Assembly: GCF_000429525.1 (NCBI RefSeq)
Contig: NZ_AUCA01000002.1
Span: 62,001 to 126,000, forward strand
DNA from: Alicyclobacillus contaminans DSM 17975
GTDB taxonomy: Bacteria > Bacillota > Bacilli > Alicyclobacillales > Alicyclobacillaceae
Length of the DNA stretch: 64,000 nt
Direction of reading: 5' to 3'
Shown here: piece after piece, positions 9,081-18,298 of the stretch
Layout: each line of letters starts with the position of its first letter
How positions within the stretch are numbered: position 1 is the stretch's first letter
Notes under the pieces: generated by a model
Seen by the model: the letters and a program-made list of their open reading frames with translations, nothing else
What the model was told of the DNA's origin: nothing
Databases searched by the model: none
Made by a program: the position numbers and the translations under genes

Positions 9081-10502
9081 ATGCACATCATGGTGGTGGG
9101 GTTGAATCATACCACCGCACCGGTGGAGGTGCGCGAACGGGTTGCCATTTCCGACGTCGAGTTGGATGATGTTTTGGCCCAGTTTCGCCACACGCGCACG
9201 GTGCTGGAATGTGTCGTGCTGTCCACCTGTAATCGAACCGAACTGTATGCGGTTGTGAATTCCGAGCGTGCCGGAGAAGATTTTCTGGTGCGCTTTTTGG
9301 TCGATAGAGCAGGTTTGGACATGGATACGTTGAAGCGGCAGCTGTATGTGAAAACGGGCCAATCTGCCGTGACACACCTGATGCGGGTGGCATCTGGTTT
9401 GGATTCGATGGTGGTGGGTGAGACGCAAATTCTCGGGCAGGTTCGCAGTGCGTTTCTCGCGGCGGCGGATGCCGGAGCGACGGGCGCGTTGTTGAACCAA
9501 CTGTTTCGCCTGGCGGTGCACGTCGGGAAACGCGCGCAGTCGGAGACGTCCATTGGCCAACATCCAGTGTCTGTCAGTTACGCGGCCGTACAGTTGGCGA
9601 AGAAAGTGTTTGGTGAGCTTGGAGGCCGCACCGCGCTGCTGATTGGCGCTGGCAGCATCAGCCGGTTGACCGCGCAGCACCTGAAGGCGGCTGGCATTGA
9701 GCGGTTGCTGGTGGTGAATCGCACCTTTGAGCGCGCACAACAGTTGGCCGACGAATTTGGGGGAACCGCCGTCGAGTGGGACCGCATGGTGGACGTCCTG
9801 TCCGCTGCGGACATTGTGGTGTCCGCGACGCGGCATCCGGGATATGTGATCCCGTCGACCTTGGCGGAGCAAGCGATGTTGGCGCGAAATCACAGACCGA
9901 CCATGTATATCGATCTGGCCGTTCCGAGGGACATTCATCCCGACGCGGGCCATCTCCGCAATGCGTACGTGTATGACATTGATGATCTGGAAGGCGTTGT
10001 GGCCGCTAATCTGGCGGAGCGGGAGCGGCAAGCGGCGATTGTGGAGAAGCTGATTGCGGCGTCGCTGCGGGAATATTCCCAGTGGCTGTGCGAGCAGGAA
10101 GTGGTTCCGTTGATCAGTGCCGTTCGGGCGAAGGGCGAGGCGATTCAGACGTCCGTGATGGAGAGCCTGAAGCGCAAACTGCCGAATCTCTCGGAGCGGG
10201 AAGTGGAGTTGTTGCACAAGCACACCATGAGCATTGTGAACCAGTTGTTGAGAGATCCGGTGTTGGCCATGAAGGAATTGGCCACCGAGGCGGGCGGCGC
10301 CAAGTACGTCCCGTTGTTTGCCGAGCTGTTCGGCCTCACGCGTGAGGATCTGAAACGGTACAGCAAGGAGAGCTGGCAGACTGCGGGCGGACATGGCGAG
10401 GAGCATGTTTCCGGCGGTCTCGTCGAAATAGCGAAGTCGCTGGGCCTGTTGCCCCGCAGCGGAGACGTGGGCTCGGCGCCGCTGCATCCTGTGCTTCGTT
10501 AG
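9081..10502 (+). CDS. hemA: Glutamyl-tRNA reductase
   Basis: First committed enzyme of C5 tetrapyrrole synthesis: reduces glutamyl-tRNA(Glu) to glutamate-1-semialdehyde with NADPH. The catalytic Cys50 sits in STCNRTE; the NADPH-binding Rossmann motif is LLIGAGSISRLTAQHL; a helical dimerisation domain closes the protein. 473 aa. ATG 9081 has GGAAGGAGG about 8 nt upstream. It is the first gene of a six-gene hem operon with short intergenic gaps. In Bacillus HemA level is controlled by HemX, encoded next here. Confidence 0.97.
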   Translation: MHIMVVGLNHTTAPVEVRERVAISDVELDDVLAQFRHTRTVLECVVLSTCNRTELYAVVNSERAGEDFLVRFLVDRAGLDMDTLKRQLYVKTGQSAVTHLMRVASGLDSMVVGETQILGQVRSAFLAAADAGATGALLNQLFRLAVHVGKRAQSETSIGQHPVSVSYAAVQLAKKVFGELGGRTALLIGAGSISRLTAQHLKAAGIERLLVVNRTFERAQQLADEFGGTAVEWDRMVDVLSAADIVVSATRHPGYVIPSTLAEQAMLARNHRPTMYIDLAVPRDIHPDAGHLRNAYVYDIDDLEGVVAANLAERERQAAIVEKLIAASLREYSQWLCEQEVVPLISAVRAKGEAIQTSVMESLKRKLPNLSEREVELLHKHTMSIVNQLLRDPVLAMKELATEAGGAKYVPLFAELFGLTREDLKRYSKESWQTAGGHGEEHVSGGLVEIAKSLGLLPRSGDVGSAPLHPVLR

Positions 10503-10513
10503 GGGCGGGAGCC

Positions 10514-11329
10514 ATGTGGGTGAGCCGCGTCATTCTGGACGGATTGGTCGTTGTGTACGCGCTGAGCCTGGTGTTGTTGTTTATCGATGTGGTTCAACCG
10601 CGCCGTACGGTCAACCGGACGGCGCTCGTTTTGTTGTTCCTCGTGTTTGTGGCGGAAACGGCGGTGTTGTTGGTTCGCCTGCGCATTTCGGGATCGGTTC
10701 CGGTGTATACGCCGTTTGACGTCATGATGTTGGTGTCGTGGCTGATTCTCCTGGTTGCGCTGGTGGTCAACGCGTTCTTTCGAATCGATTTGGTGCTGTT
10801 TTTCGCCAACACGGTCGGATTTGCGATTGTCGTATTCGATGCGTTTGCGGCGCCCAACGCCTCGATGTATCAGGCGCGGGAAGGCGATATTCTGGCCATG
10901 CACATCGCCTCGGCCGTGATCAGTTACACCGCCTTCGCGTTTGCGTTTGTATTCGCGGTCATGTACCTTGTCCAGGAGAGATTTCTTCGCGAGAAACAAT
11001 GGAATCGCTGGTACATCCGACTGCCGTCGCTGGAACGGCTGGACACGTACGGATTTCGTTCCATTGTGGTTGGATTCCCTTCGCTCCTGATCTCCATCAT
11101 GCTCGGCGTGATCTGGGGTCAGTTGACGCTTCACCGTTTTTTGCTGTTCGATCCGAAGCCCATTGTCACCTGCGGACTGTGGGTGATGTATGGCATATAC
11201 CTGGTGCTTCGAATGCGGCACGGATTTGGAGCGCAGCGACTGATATGGTGGAACGTCGTCTGTTTCGCCCTGTTGGTCGTGAACTTTGTGGTGGTTGGCA
11301 ATTTCTCCGTGGTGCATCCCAAGTTTTGA
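10514..11329 (+). CDS. hemX: Membrane protein HemX / CcsA-type
   Basis: Polytopic cytochrome c assembly (CcsA/CcmF-type) family membrane protein; in B. subtilis HemX lowers the cellular amount of HemA. 271 aa with about eight hydrophobic helices starting directly at the N-terminus (VILDGLVVVYALSLVLLFID). The ATG is preceded by GGGGCGGGAG. Its place between hemA and hemC supports HemX rather than a dedicated cytochrome c maturation protein. No CcsB/ResB partner is in the window. Confidence 0.85.
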   Translation: MWVSRVILDGLVVVYALSLVLLFIDVVQPRRTVNRTALVLLFLVFVAETAVLLVRLRISGSVPVYTPFDVMMLVSWLILLVALVVNAFFRIDLVLFFANTVGFAIVVFDAFAAPNASMYQAREGDILAMHIASAVISYTAFAFAFVFAVMYLVQERFLREKQWNRWYIRLPSLERLDTYGFRSIVVGFPSLLISIMLGVIWGQLTLHRFLLFDPKPIVTCGLWVMYGIYLVLRMRHGFGAQRLIWWNVVCFALLVVNFVVVGNFSVVHPKF

Positions 11330-11360
11330 TGGCACCCCGGAAGCTGAAGGAGGAGTCGAT

Positions 11361-12293
11361 ATGCGCAAGCTGCGGGTTGCCTCGCGGCGCAGCGAGTTGG
11401 CGATGACGCAGACGCAGTGGGTGCTACGGACGCTGCAGGCCCGCCATCCCAATCTCGAGGTGGAGATTGTCCCGGTGGTGACGAAAGGCGACCGAATTCT
11501 CGACATCAGTTTGTCCAAAGTAGGTGGAAAAGGCCTGTTCGTCTCCGAGATTGAGGCGTGTCTGCTGTCCGGCGAAGCCGATTTCGCCGTGCACAGCCTC
11601 AAAGACGTACCCGCAACGCTCGCACCCGGACTCCAGTTGTCCGCCATACCAAAGCGAGAAGATCCACGAGATGCGCTGATTTGCCGCTCGGCGACCAGCC
11701 TTCGCGCGCTGCCGAAAGGCGCGGTGATTGGGACCTCGAGCTTGCGCCGCGTGGCTCAACTGGCCGCGCATCGTCCGGACCTGCGGTTTGTGCCCATTCG
11801 TGGAAACATCGACACACGCCTGGAGAAACTGCGTTCGGAAGGATTCGACGCCATCGTCCTGGCGGCGGCCGGTCTGCATCGACTGGGGTGGCAGGACGCC
11901 ATCACGGAGTATCTGTCCATGGACGTCTGTCTGCCGGCTGTGGGCCAGGGCATTCTCGGCATTGAGAGCAGGGCGGACGACGAACAACTCAATCGTTTGC
12001 TGAGGGACATTCACCATCCGCCCACAGCGGATCAGGCGATGGCGGAGCGGACGCTGCTCGCGAAACTGAACGGCGGATGCCAGGTGCCGATGGCCGGATA
12101 TGCGGAGCGGCATCCGGATGGGCGGATTTGGTTGCGAGGGATGGTGGCCAGCACCGACGGGAGAACGGTCCTGCGGGCAGAGTCGCGCCATCTGGATCCG
12201 CAGAGCGCCGGGGAACTGACGGCGGAAGCGCTGCTGTCACAAGGGGCCGGTGCGTTGCTGGAGAGTACGGCGGCGGACAAGCCGGCCAGATAG
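11361..12293 (+). CDS. hemC: Porphobilinogen deaminase (hydroxymethylbilane synthase)
   Basis: Polymerises four porphobilinogen units to hydroxymethylbilane. The N-terminus MRKLRVASRRSELAMTQT is the family signature, and KGLFVSEIE and AVHSLKDVP are the conserved substrate/cofactor-binding segments. The dipyrromethane-carrying Cys is in LNGGCQVPMAGYA near residue 240. 310 aa. ATG 11361 follows AAGGAGGAG. It lies between hemX and hemD. Confidence 0.97.
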   Translation: MRKLRVASRRSELAMTQTQWVLRTLQARHPNLEVEIVPVVTKGDRILDISLSKVGGKGLFVSEIEACLLSGEADFAVHSLKDVPATLAPGLQLSAIPKREDPRDALICRSATSLRALPKGAVIGTSSLRRVAQLAAHRPDLRFVPIRGNIDTRLEKLRSEGFDAIVLAAAGLHRLGWQDAITEYLSMDVCLPAVGQGILGIESRADDEQLNRLLRDIHHPPTADQAMAERTLLAKLNGGCQVPMAGYAERHPDGRIWLRGMVASTDGRTVLRAESRHLDPQSAGELTAEALLSQGAGALLESTAADKPAR

Positions 12294-12304
12294 GGGGCGA
12301 TGGG

Positions 12305-13108
12305 ATGACTTCGGGCGGCGAGCGTTCCCTCCATCTGCTGGTCACCCGACCGCGTGCGCCCTCTCGGCCCCTGCTGAGCGCGGCCGCCAATTTCGGGTTT
12401 ACTGTGGACTGGATGCCGCTGACGGAGATTCAAACCGTGGTTTTACCGGATGCGCACGCGCGATTGGCCAGCGTGGACCAGTACGATGCGGTGACTTTCA
12501 CATCGGCCAACGGGGTCCGCGGATTTGAACAGAACTGCCGGGCGGCGGGGCGGTCGGTGCCGACCTCCCTGAGGTGTTTTGCCGTGGGCCGCGCCACGGC
12601 GCGCGCCGCAGCAGAGATAGGCATGAACGCGGTGGAGGTGGCCCCCGACGCCTCGGCGGAAGCATTCGGGGCGTGGCTGGGAGACAAGTTGACGGTGCCC
12701 TCGCGTCTGCTGTGGCCGTGCGGACAGAGAGCCCGCTCCGAATTCGCGGAGGAACTGTCCGCACGGGGGCATTCGGTGCATCCGCTCGTCTGCTACAACA
12801 CGGTGGAGCGGGCGGTCGACCGAGCGGCGTGGAAGCGTTGGATGGAGGCGGTCGATCGGATTCATGTCCTGATGTTTTACAGTCCTTCCGCGGTGGCCAG
12901 TTGGCGGCGTCAGCCGATGGTGGAGGCGGTGAGCGCACAGGTCCGCCTGGCCGCAGTGGGCAAGACCACTGCGGCCGCTCTGGCGGCCGGCGGTCTGCCC
13001 GTCTGGTGTGTATCCACTCAACCGGATGACGAGGCGTTCGTCGAGACCATCGCAGATTGCTGGCAACGTTCATTCACGTGTAAGGAAACAGAGGGGGAGT
13101 CATCGTGA
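12305..13108 (+). CDS. hemD: Uroporphyrinogen-III synthase
   Basis: Cyclises hydroxymethylbilane with D-ring inversion. The sequence is divergent, as usual for this family, but the two-lobed alpha/beta pattern with VTRP near the N-terminus, VTFTSANGV in the middle and the C-terminal LAAVGKTTAAAL segment fits. 267 aa. ATG 12305 lies 12 nt after the hemC stop region, preceded by a G-rich stretch; a much longer upstream open frame is an artefact of the GC-rich hemC overlap. The stop overlaps the hemB GTG by 4 bp. Confidence 0.9.
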   Translation: MTSGGERSLHLLVTRPRAPSRPLLSAAANFGFTVDWMPLTEIQTVVLPDAHARLASVDQYDAVTFTSANGVRGFEQNCRAAGRSVPTSLRCFAVGRATARAAAEIGMNAVEVAPDASAEAFGAWLGDKLTVPSRLLWPCGQRARSEFAEELSARGHSVHPLVCYNTVERAVDRAAWKRWMEAVDRIHVLMFYSPSAVASWRRQPMVEAVSAQVRLAAVGKTTAAALAAGGLPVWCVSTQPDDEAFVETIADCWQRSFTCKETEGESS

Positions 13109-14082
13109 GTAACTTTGCAAGACACCGCAAGCTTCGTCAATCCAGCGGCATGCGCGCGCTCGTGCGCGAACACGCGTGGAGCATCGACGATTTGGTATTA
13201 CCCGTGTTCGTGCAGGAGGGACTGCAAGGAAAAGAGGAAATCTCGGCCATGCCGGGGGTTTTCCATTACGGGCTGGACGAGTTCCGCCGCGAGGTTGTGG
13301 AAATTTCGGAACTCGGCATTCCCGGCATCATCCTGTTCGGTTTGCCGGCGGAGAAGGATGAATTGAGCACCAGCGCGTACGCCGACGACGGGATTGTCCA
13401 ACAGGCGATTCGTGCCGCCAAGGCAGAGAATCCCGACTTGGTGGTGATGACAGACGTCTGCCTGTGCCAGTACAATCCGTACGGGCATTGCGGAGTTGTT
13501 CGTGACGGTCGGATTGTCAATGATGAAAGCCGCGCCCTGATTGCGAAGACAGCCTTGTCCCACGCACTGGCCGGCGCGGACGCGGTGGCTCCGTCCGACA
13601 TGATGGACGGCCGCATTCAGGCGATTCACGACGCGCTGGAAGAACATGGCTTGCATGATGTGGTCATTCTTTCCTATGCCGTGAAATACGCCTCAGCGTT
13701 CTACGGTCCGTTTCGAGAAGCCGCCCATTCGGCACCGGCGTTCGGTGACCGCAGGACGTATCAGATGGATCCGGCCAACGTGCGGGAAGCGGTGCGGGAA
13801 GCGGCTGCGGACATCGCGGAAGGCGCGGACATGCTGATGGTGAAGCCGGCGCTGTCGTACCTGGATGTGACCAAGACGCTGCGTTCGGCGTTCTCGCTGC
13901 CGGTGGTCACTTACAACGTCAGCGCGGAATACAGCATGGTCAAAGCCGCTGCCGCCAACGGCTGGATTGACGAGCGGGCGATTGTGACAGAGATGCTGAC
14001 TTCGTTCAAACGGGCCGGTGCGGATATCGTCATCACGTACCATGCCAAGGATGCGGCGCGCTGGTACGCGGAGCGCCATTGA
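13105..14082 (+). CDS. hemB: Delta-aminolevulinic acid dehydratase (porphobilinogen synthase)
   Basis: Condenses two 5-aminolevulinate molecules to porphobilinogen. The two Schiff-base lysines are Lys194 ([18 protein letters not shown]) and Lys247 ([12 protein letters not shown]). The zinc-type cysteine cluster [14 protein letters not shown] (Cys119, 121, 129) is intact, so this is a zinc-dependent form. 325 aa. It starts at GTG in a GTGA overlap with hemD, behind GAGGGGGAG. Confidence 0.98.
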   Translation: MSNFARHRKLRQSSGMRALVREHAWSIDDLVLPVFVQEGLQGKEEISAMPGVFHYGLDEFRREVVEISELGIPGIILFGLPAEKDELSTSAYADDGIVQQAIRAAKAENPDLVVMTDVCLCQYNPYGHCGVVRDGRIVNDESRALIAKTALSHALAGADAVAPSDMMDGRIQAIHDALEEHGLHDVVILSYAVKYASAFYGPFREAAHSAPAFGDRRTYQMDPANVREAVREAAADIAEGADMLMVKPALSYLDVTKTLRSAFSLPVVTYNVSAEYSMVKAAAANGWIDERAIVTEMLTSFKRAGADIVITYHAKDAARWYAERH

Positions 14083-14125
14083 ACGAGGAGCATACCCAGT
14101 GGACAAGCCACAGAGAGGTGATCTC

Positions 14126-15421
<1,296 letters not shown>

Positions 15422-15456
15422 GCGGAGCATTCAAATGGCGTTGGATGGAGAAAAGG

Positions 15457-15482
15457 GGTACCGCGCGAGCGGTGCCTTTTTT
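15457..15482 (+). terminator. Terminator of the hem operon
   Basis: GGTACCG (15457-15463) pairs with CGGTGCC (15470-15476) with one G-T wobble; 6-nt loop, six T residues follow. Confidence 0.85.
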
Positions 15483-15544
15483 CATGGATGGACGGTCCTC
15501 GTGACCTCGTCACGCGTCGTGCTTTTGCGCCGCCTGGCAGCCGG

Positions 15545-15573
15545 ACATATTGGAATTTGCCCGGGCATACAGT
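15545..15573 (+). promoter_or_regulatory. Sigma-E-like promoter of spoVID
   Basis: ACATATT (15545-15551), 14 bp, CATACAGT (15566-15573). This fits the mother-cell sigma-E pattern ATA-N16-CATANNNT exactly. CATACAGT is repeated directly at 15574-15581. spoVID is sigma-E-dependent in B. subtilis. Confidence 0.75.
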
Positions 15574-15659
15574 CATACAGTGAGACGTCGAGCAGAGTTG
15601 GCGGCGCTGGCGGCCTCATGTTCGCGCCAGCGCATCACGGCGTGAGGAGGAGGGAACGC

Positions 15660-17039
15660 ATGACCCAATCGGAGAAAGCTCCATTGATCCAGTTATCTGT
15701 GGATCAGGAGATTTTCATGGACACCGTATGGGAAGGAGACACCCTGGAAGACGCGACCGTCGCCACCGAGGTCACGTCATTCGACCGCGTCGGGGACGCC
15801 TATGTTCTCGAAGGCGCCATTGTCTTCGCAGGTTACCTGACGCGTCCCGCGAAAGGAGCATCCTCGCCCGGAGAGGATACGCTGTCGGTCAACGCGAGCG
15901 GAGACCAGTATGCGAAGCACATTCATCATCGAATGCCGTTCACGCTGCGCGTACCGGTGAAGGCGCAAGCGCGGGGAATTGTCAACGTCACCAGCCGGAT
16001 TGCGGAATGGCAGGTGGACGTGGTCGGCTCAGGCTGGATTCGACTGGCCGCGGAACTGACTGTGTCCGGGTTGAACGGCAGTCAGGGCTATCACTTCCAG
16101 TGCGGTGCGCAGGAAAACGGGAATCTTTTCTTCAGTCCAGACTGGAATCACTCCTACGACGCGGTGGACCGGGCACCGGATGAAGTGGTTACCGCAGCCG
16201 CGTCGGATGTGGAGCAAAGTACGTCCGATCCGCATCCGCATTCGGAAGCTGCCGAGTTCGCGTGGACGCGCGGTCCCACCGCGGACGAGAAGGCGGACGA
16301 CGAGGAAAGCCGTCCGCGGCAGGAACCGCTGGACGCCGAGGTCCGGGCCAAGGCGGACGAACTCAGCTTGGCGCGAGGGGGCCATGGTCTCCCGGAAGCG
16401 GATGCAGACCAACCGTCCGAGCCTCCGGCGCCGACCGGTGAGGAGGCGGCCGAGGTCGCTCGCGAGGAGCTGCGCGCGCTGGATCAAGCCATCGATGGTC
16501 CGGACGAGGGCGACGGCGAAACTCGAAAACCGTCATCGTCACCGGTTTCGCCCACGGTCGAGTACGAATTCGAACACCAGCTGAACGCGGAAGAACTGGC
16601 CGTCGAACCGAGTGCGCAACCGGTCCATCCATCGCCGTGGTCGGTCGCGGGACAGTTCCGGGCGGATGAAGCGGAGCTGTCGCTGGATGAGGCGCCGACG
16701 GTCCGGGTCGGCAGTGATCTGGGGCCCGCGACCGCGTGGGACGAGGAGACGTCGAGCGTCCGTTCCGAGCAGGCAAAAGCGCTTGAGGAGCACGTGACGG
16801 AGCAAGACGCGAGCACCGTGGACAAAGATCTCTGGTCGTTCGTAGACTTCAACGGCCCAGAGGCTTTCTACACACTGCGGTTCGCGATTGTTATGGAGGA
16901 AGAAACGCTGGAGTCGGTCGTCGAACGCCTGGGCTGCTCCAAATCCGACCTGCAGCGTGTGAATCGCCTCACGGATGATCGCGTCTATCCCGGCCAGCCG
17001 CTGCGTATTCCCAATACCACAGCGGTCTTCAACCGTTGA
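15660..17039 (+). CDS. spoVID: Stage VI sporulation protein D, spore coat morphogenesis
   Basis: Coat-encasement hub made in the mother cell; in B. subtilis it carries the SpoIVA/SafA-directed coat layers around the forespore. 459 aa: an N-terminal beta-rich module (residues 1-160, starting with a QLSVDQEIFMDTVWEGD-like segment), a long acidic low-complexity linker rich in Glu, Asp, Pro and Ala, then a C-terminal LysM-like domain (YTLRFAIVMEEETLESVVER ... YPGQPLRIP). ATG 15660 is behind GGAGGAGGGAACGC. It follows hemL as in Bacillus; the neighbour ysxE is absent here. Confidence 0.85.
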   Translation: MTQSEKAPLIQLSVDQEIFMDTVWEGDTLEDATVATEVTSFDRVGDAYVLEGAIVFAGYLTRPAKGASSPGEDTLSVNASGDQYAKHIHHRMPFTLRVPVKAQARGIVNVTSRIAEWQVDVVGSGWIRLAAELTVSGLNGSQGYHFQCGAQENGNLFFSPDWNHSYDAVDRAPDEVVTAAASDVEQSTSDPHPHSEAAEFAWTRGPTADEKADDEESRPRQEPLDAEVRAKADELSLARGGHGLPEADADQPSEPPAPTGEEAAEVAREELRALDQAIDGPDEGDGETRKPSSSPVSPTVEYEFEHQLNAEELAVEPSAQPVHPSPWSVAGQFRADEAELSLDEAPTVRVGSDLGPATAWDEETSSVRSEQAKALEEHVTEQDASTVDKDLWSFVDFNGPEAFYTLRFAIVMEEETLESVVERLGCSKSDLQRVNRLTDDRVYPGQPLRIPNTTAVFNR

Positions 17040-17054
17040 ACGGGCTAACCTCAA

Positions 17055-17090
17055 GAGGACACTGCGAAACGCAGTGTCCTTCGTCATTTT
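17055..17090 (+). terminator. Terminator after spoVID
   Basis: Perfect 11-bp stem AGGACACTGCG (17056-17066) with 17070-17080, AAA loop; a T-containing tail follows (TTCGTCATTTT). Confidence 0.8.
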
Positions 17091-17135
17091 GGCGTCGTTC
17101 ACCAGAGGACGGCGGTGTGAACGGCGGACCGCGTC

Positions 17136-17297
17136 TCATGGGGCGCCGAGGAACATGGCAACGAACACGATGAACAGCAGCAGCAACACGAACAAATCCA
17201 GTGCGCTCGGCCACAGAATCGCTCGGAGAAAAAGCAAAAAGATGGCCAAAGCGAGCATCACTTTGACGAATCGGGCGAGTGCGTAGAAGAATCCCAC
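17136..17297 (-). CDS. Small membrane protein, 53 aa, unknown function
   Basis: An unannotated-size gene on the minus strand. GTG 17297 is preceded by AAAGGAGG at good spacing and, further up, by a sigma-A promoter with TTGAAC-N17-TATACA. The product starts MGFFYALARFVKVMLALAIF and continues with a second hydrophobic stretch around LDLFVLLLLFIVFVAMFLGA, so two transmembrane helices with a short RAILWPSA turn. I do not recognise the family. It is divergent from the membrane-protein gene at 17456. Confidence 0.7.
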   Translation of the reverse strand: MGFFYALARFVKVMLALAIFLLFLRAILWPSALDLFVLLLLFIVFVAMFLGAP

Positions 17298-17333
17298 AGC
17301 TCTCTGCCTCCTTTGTGGAGCGCGGCTACGGTA

Positions 17334-17362
17334 TGTATATGCGCGAGCGCGGACTGGTTCAA
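17334..17362 (-). promoter_or_regulatory. Sigma-A promoter of the 53-aa membrane protein
   Basis: TTGAAC (17362-17357), 17-bp spacer, TATACA (17339-17334) on the minus strand, about 36 nt before the GTG start. Confidence 0.65.
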
Positions 17363-17393
17363 CTGCATTCGTCGGTCGAAGTGGGGACGGGCC

Positions 17394-17423
17394 ATGACAA
17401 ACCCGTGCGCGGTCTGTTAAGAT
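17394..17423 (+). promoter_or_regulatory. Candidate promoter of the 17456 gene
   Basis: ATGACA (17394-17399), 18 bp, TAAGAT (17418-17423) preceded by TGT as an extended -10. It lies about 30 bp before the ATG and diverges from the minus-strand promoter at 17334-17362. Confidence 0.5.
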
Positions 17424-17455
17424 GGAACGTGACGATTTGGAGCATGGAGGCTGTC

Positions 17456-17950
17456 ATGACCGAGTACACCACGAGCAAAGGCGTTTGGAATGGCTGGTAT
17501 TGGCGACTGATTGGCGGGGCCACCCTGGCCATCGCCGCTCTGCAGCTGCTGTTGAAGGGCATCATTCATTATCCTTTATTCAGCGGATTGCCGTTGGCTG
17601 TGATGATCATCGTGTACATCATCGTTCCCCGCGCCAAAGAGCGCACGTTGGCCAACGCCATTGTGGCGGTGGTCGTCATGTATGTGGTCAGCGCCGCACT
17701 GGCGTTCGGATTCGAATGGAACACGGTGGCCTTGTACGCTGCGCACCACTTGTTGCCGCTCTTTATTTTGCAGGAGCTTGTTATACCGCTGCTGTTGGGG
17801 GTTGTCCTCGCGTACGTGTATCTGCGCCTGTCGCGCTGGTCAGACCGTAAACGGGCGGAGATTGAAGCCAAGCGACGTCAGGAACAGGCGGCGGACGCGC
17901 CGCCGAGAAAGCGGGTGCACAGCAAGAAGCGGCGGAAGAAAAAACGGTGA
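17456..17950 (+). CDS. Conserved-looking membrane protein, unknown function
   Basis: 164-aa protein with about four transmembrane helices between residues 15 and 130 and a strongly basic C-terminal tail ending KKRRKKKR-like, presumably cytoplasmic. ATG 17456 has GGAGG 6-7 nt upstream; the longer frame beginning at 17279 would run through the divergent promoter region. Size and topology resemble YqhR-type proteins, but I cannot claim that from sequence alone. It sits where Bacillus has ysxE (spoVID-valS interval) but is not similar to that kinase-like protein. Confidence 0.75.
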   Translation: MTEYTTSKGVWNGWYWRLIGGATLAIAALQLLLKGIIHYPLFSGLPLAVMIIVYIIVPRAKERTLANAIVAVVVMYVVSAALAFGFEWNTVALYAAHHLLPLFILQELVIPLLLGVVLAYVYLRLSRWSDRKRAEIEAKRRQEQAADAPPRKRVHSKKRRKKKR

Positions 17951-17969
17951 CGGCGGGCGCCGGCCACAC

Positions 17970-17997
17970 TTGACAGCGTGAAATTCTTTTGTATCAT
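17970..17997 (+). promoter_or_regulatory. Sigma-A promoter of valS
   Basis: Consensus TTGACA (17970-17975), 16 bp, TATCAT (17992-17997). Transcription would start near 18004 and include the T-box leader. Confidence 0.8.
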
Positions 17998-18034
17998 GGT
18001 ACTACAGTTGATCCAGCATCGAAGAAACATCGGA

Positions 18035-18262
18035 TAGCGCGAGGAAAAGAAGGAGTAGGGCGAGGATTTTGCTGACCAGAGAGGATGGCCATCGGCTGGA
18101 AGCCGTCTCAGCGAATCGCCTGAACGTCGTCTTGGAGCTGTCGAAAGACCGGGTCATTCCGTTATCAATGGCGAGAGCGTTGCGTCGAACGATGTGCGGC
18201 GCAAAATTCAGGTGGTACCGCGGAAATGAGCCTTTCCGTCCTGAGGGACGGAGAGGCTTTTC
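18035..18262 (+). promoter_or_regulatory. T-box leader controlling valS
   Basis: tRNA-sensing attenuator. Seen: a stem-I-like region with the AGAGAGGATGG and GGCTGGAAGCC elements (18078-18104), the T-box core GGTGGTACCGCGG (18211-18223) and a terminator whose 13-bp stem is 18229-18241 with 18246-18258, followed by TTTT. A GTC valine codon at 18126-18128 (in TGAACGTCGTC) is the likely specifier; the neighbouring GTC at 18129-18131 is an alternative. Uncharged tRNA-Val would stabilise the antiterminator and allow valS transcription. Confidence 0.9.
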
Positions 18263-18298
18263 AATTTTCAGGCTGTGAACATTTGGGAGGTATGGATC

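Noticed and set aside
15435-15659. Upstream extension of SpoVID
   Set aside because: It would translate through the hem terminator and the sigma-E-like promoter; ATG 15660 has a strong ribosome-binding site.
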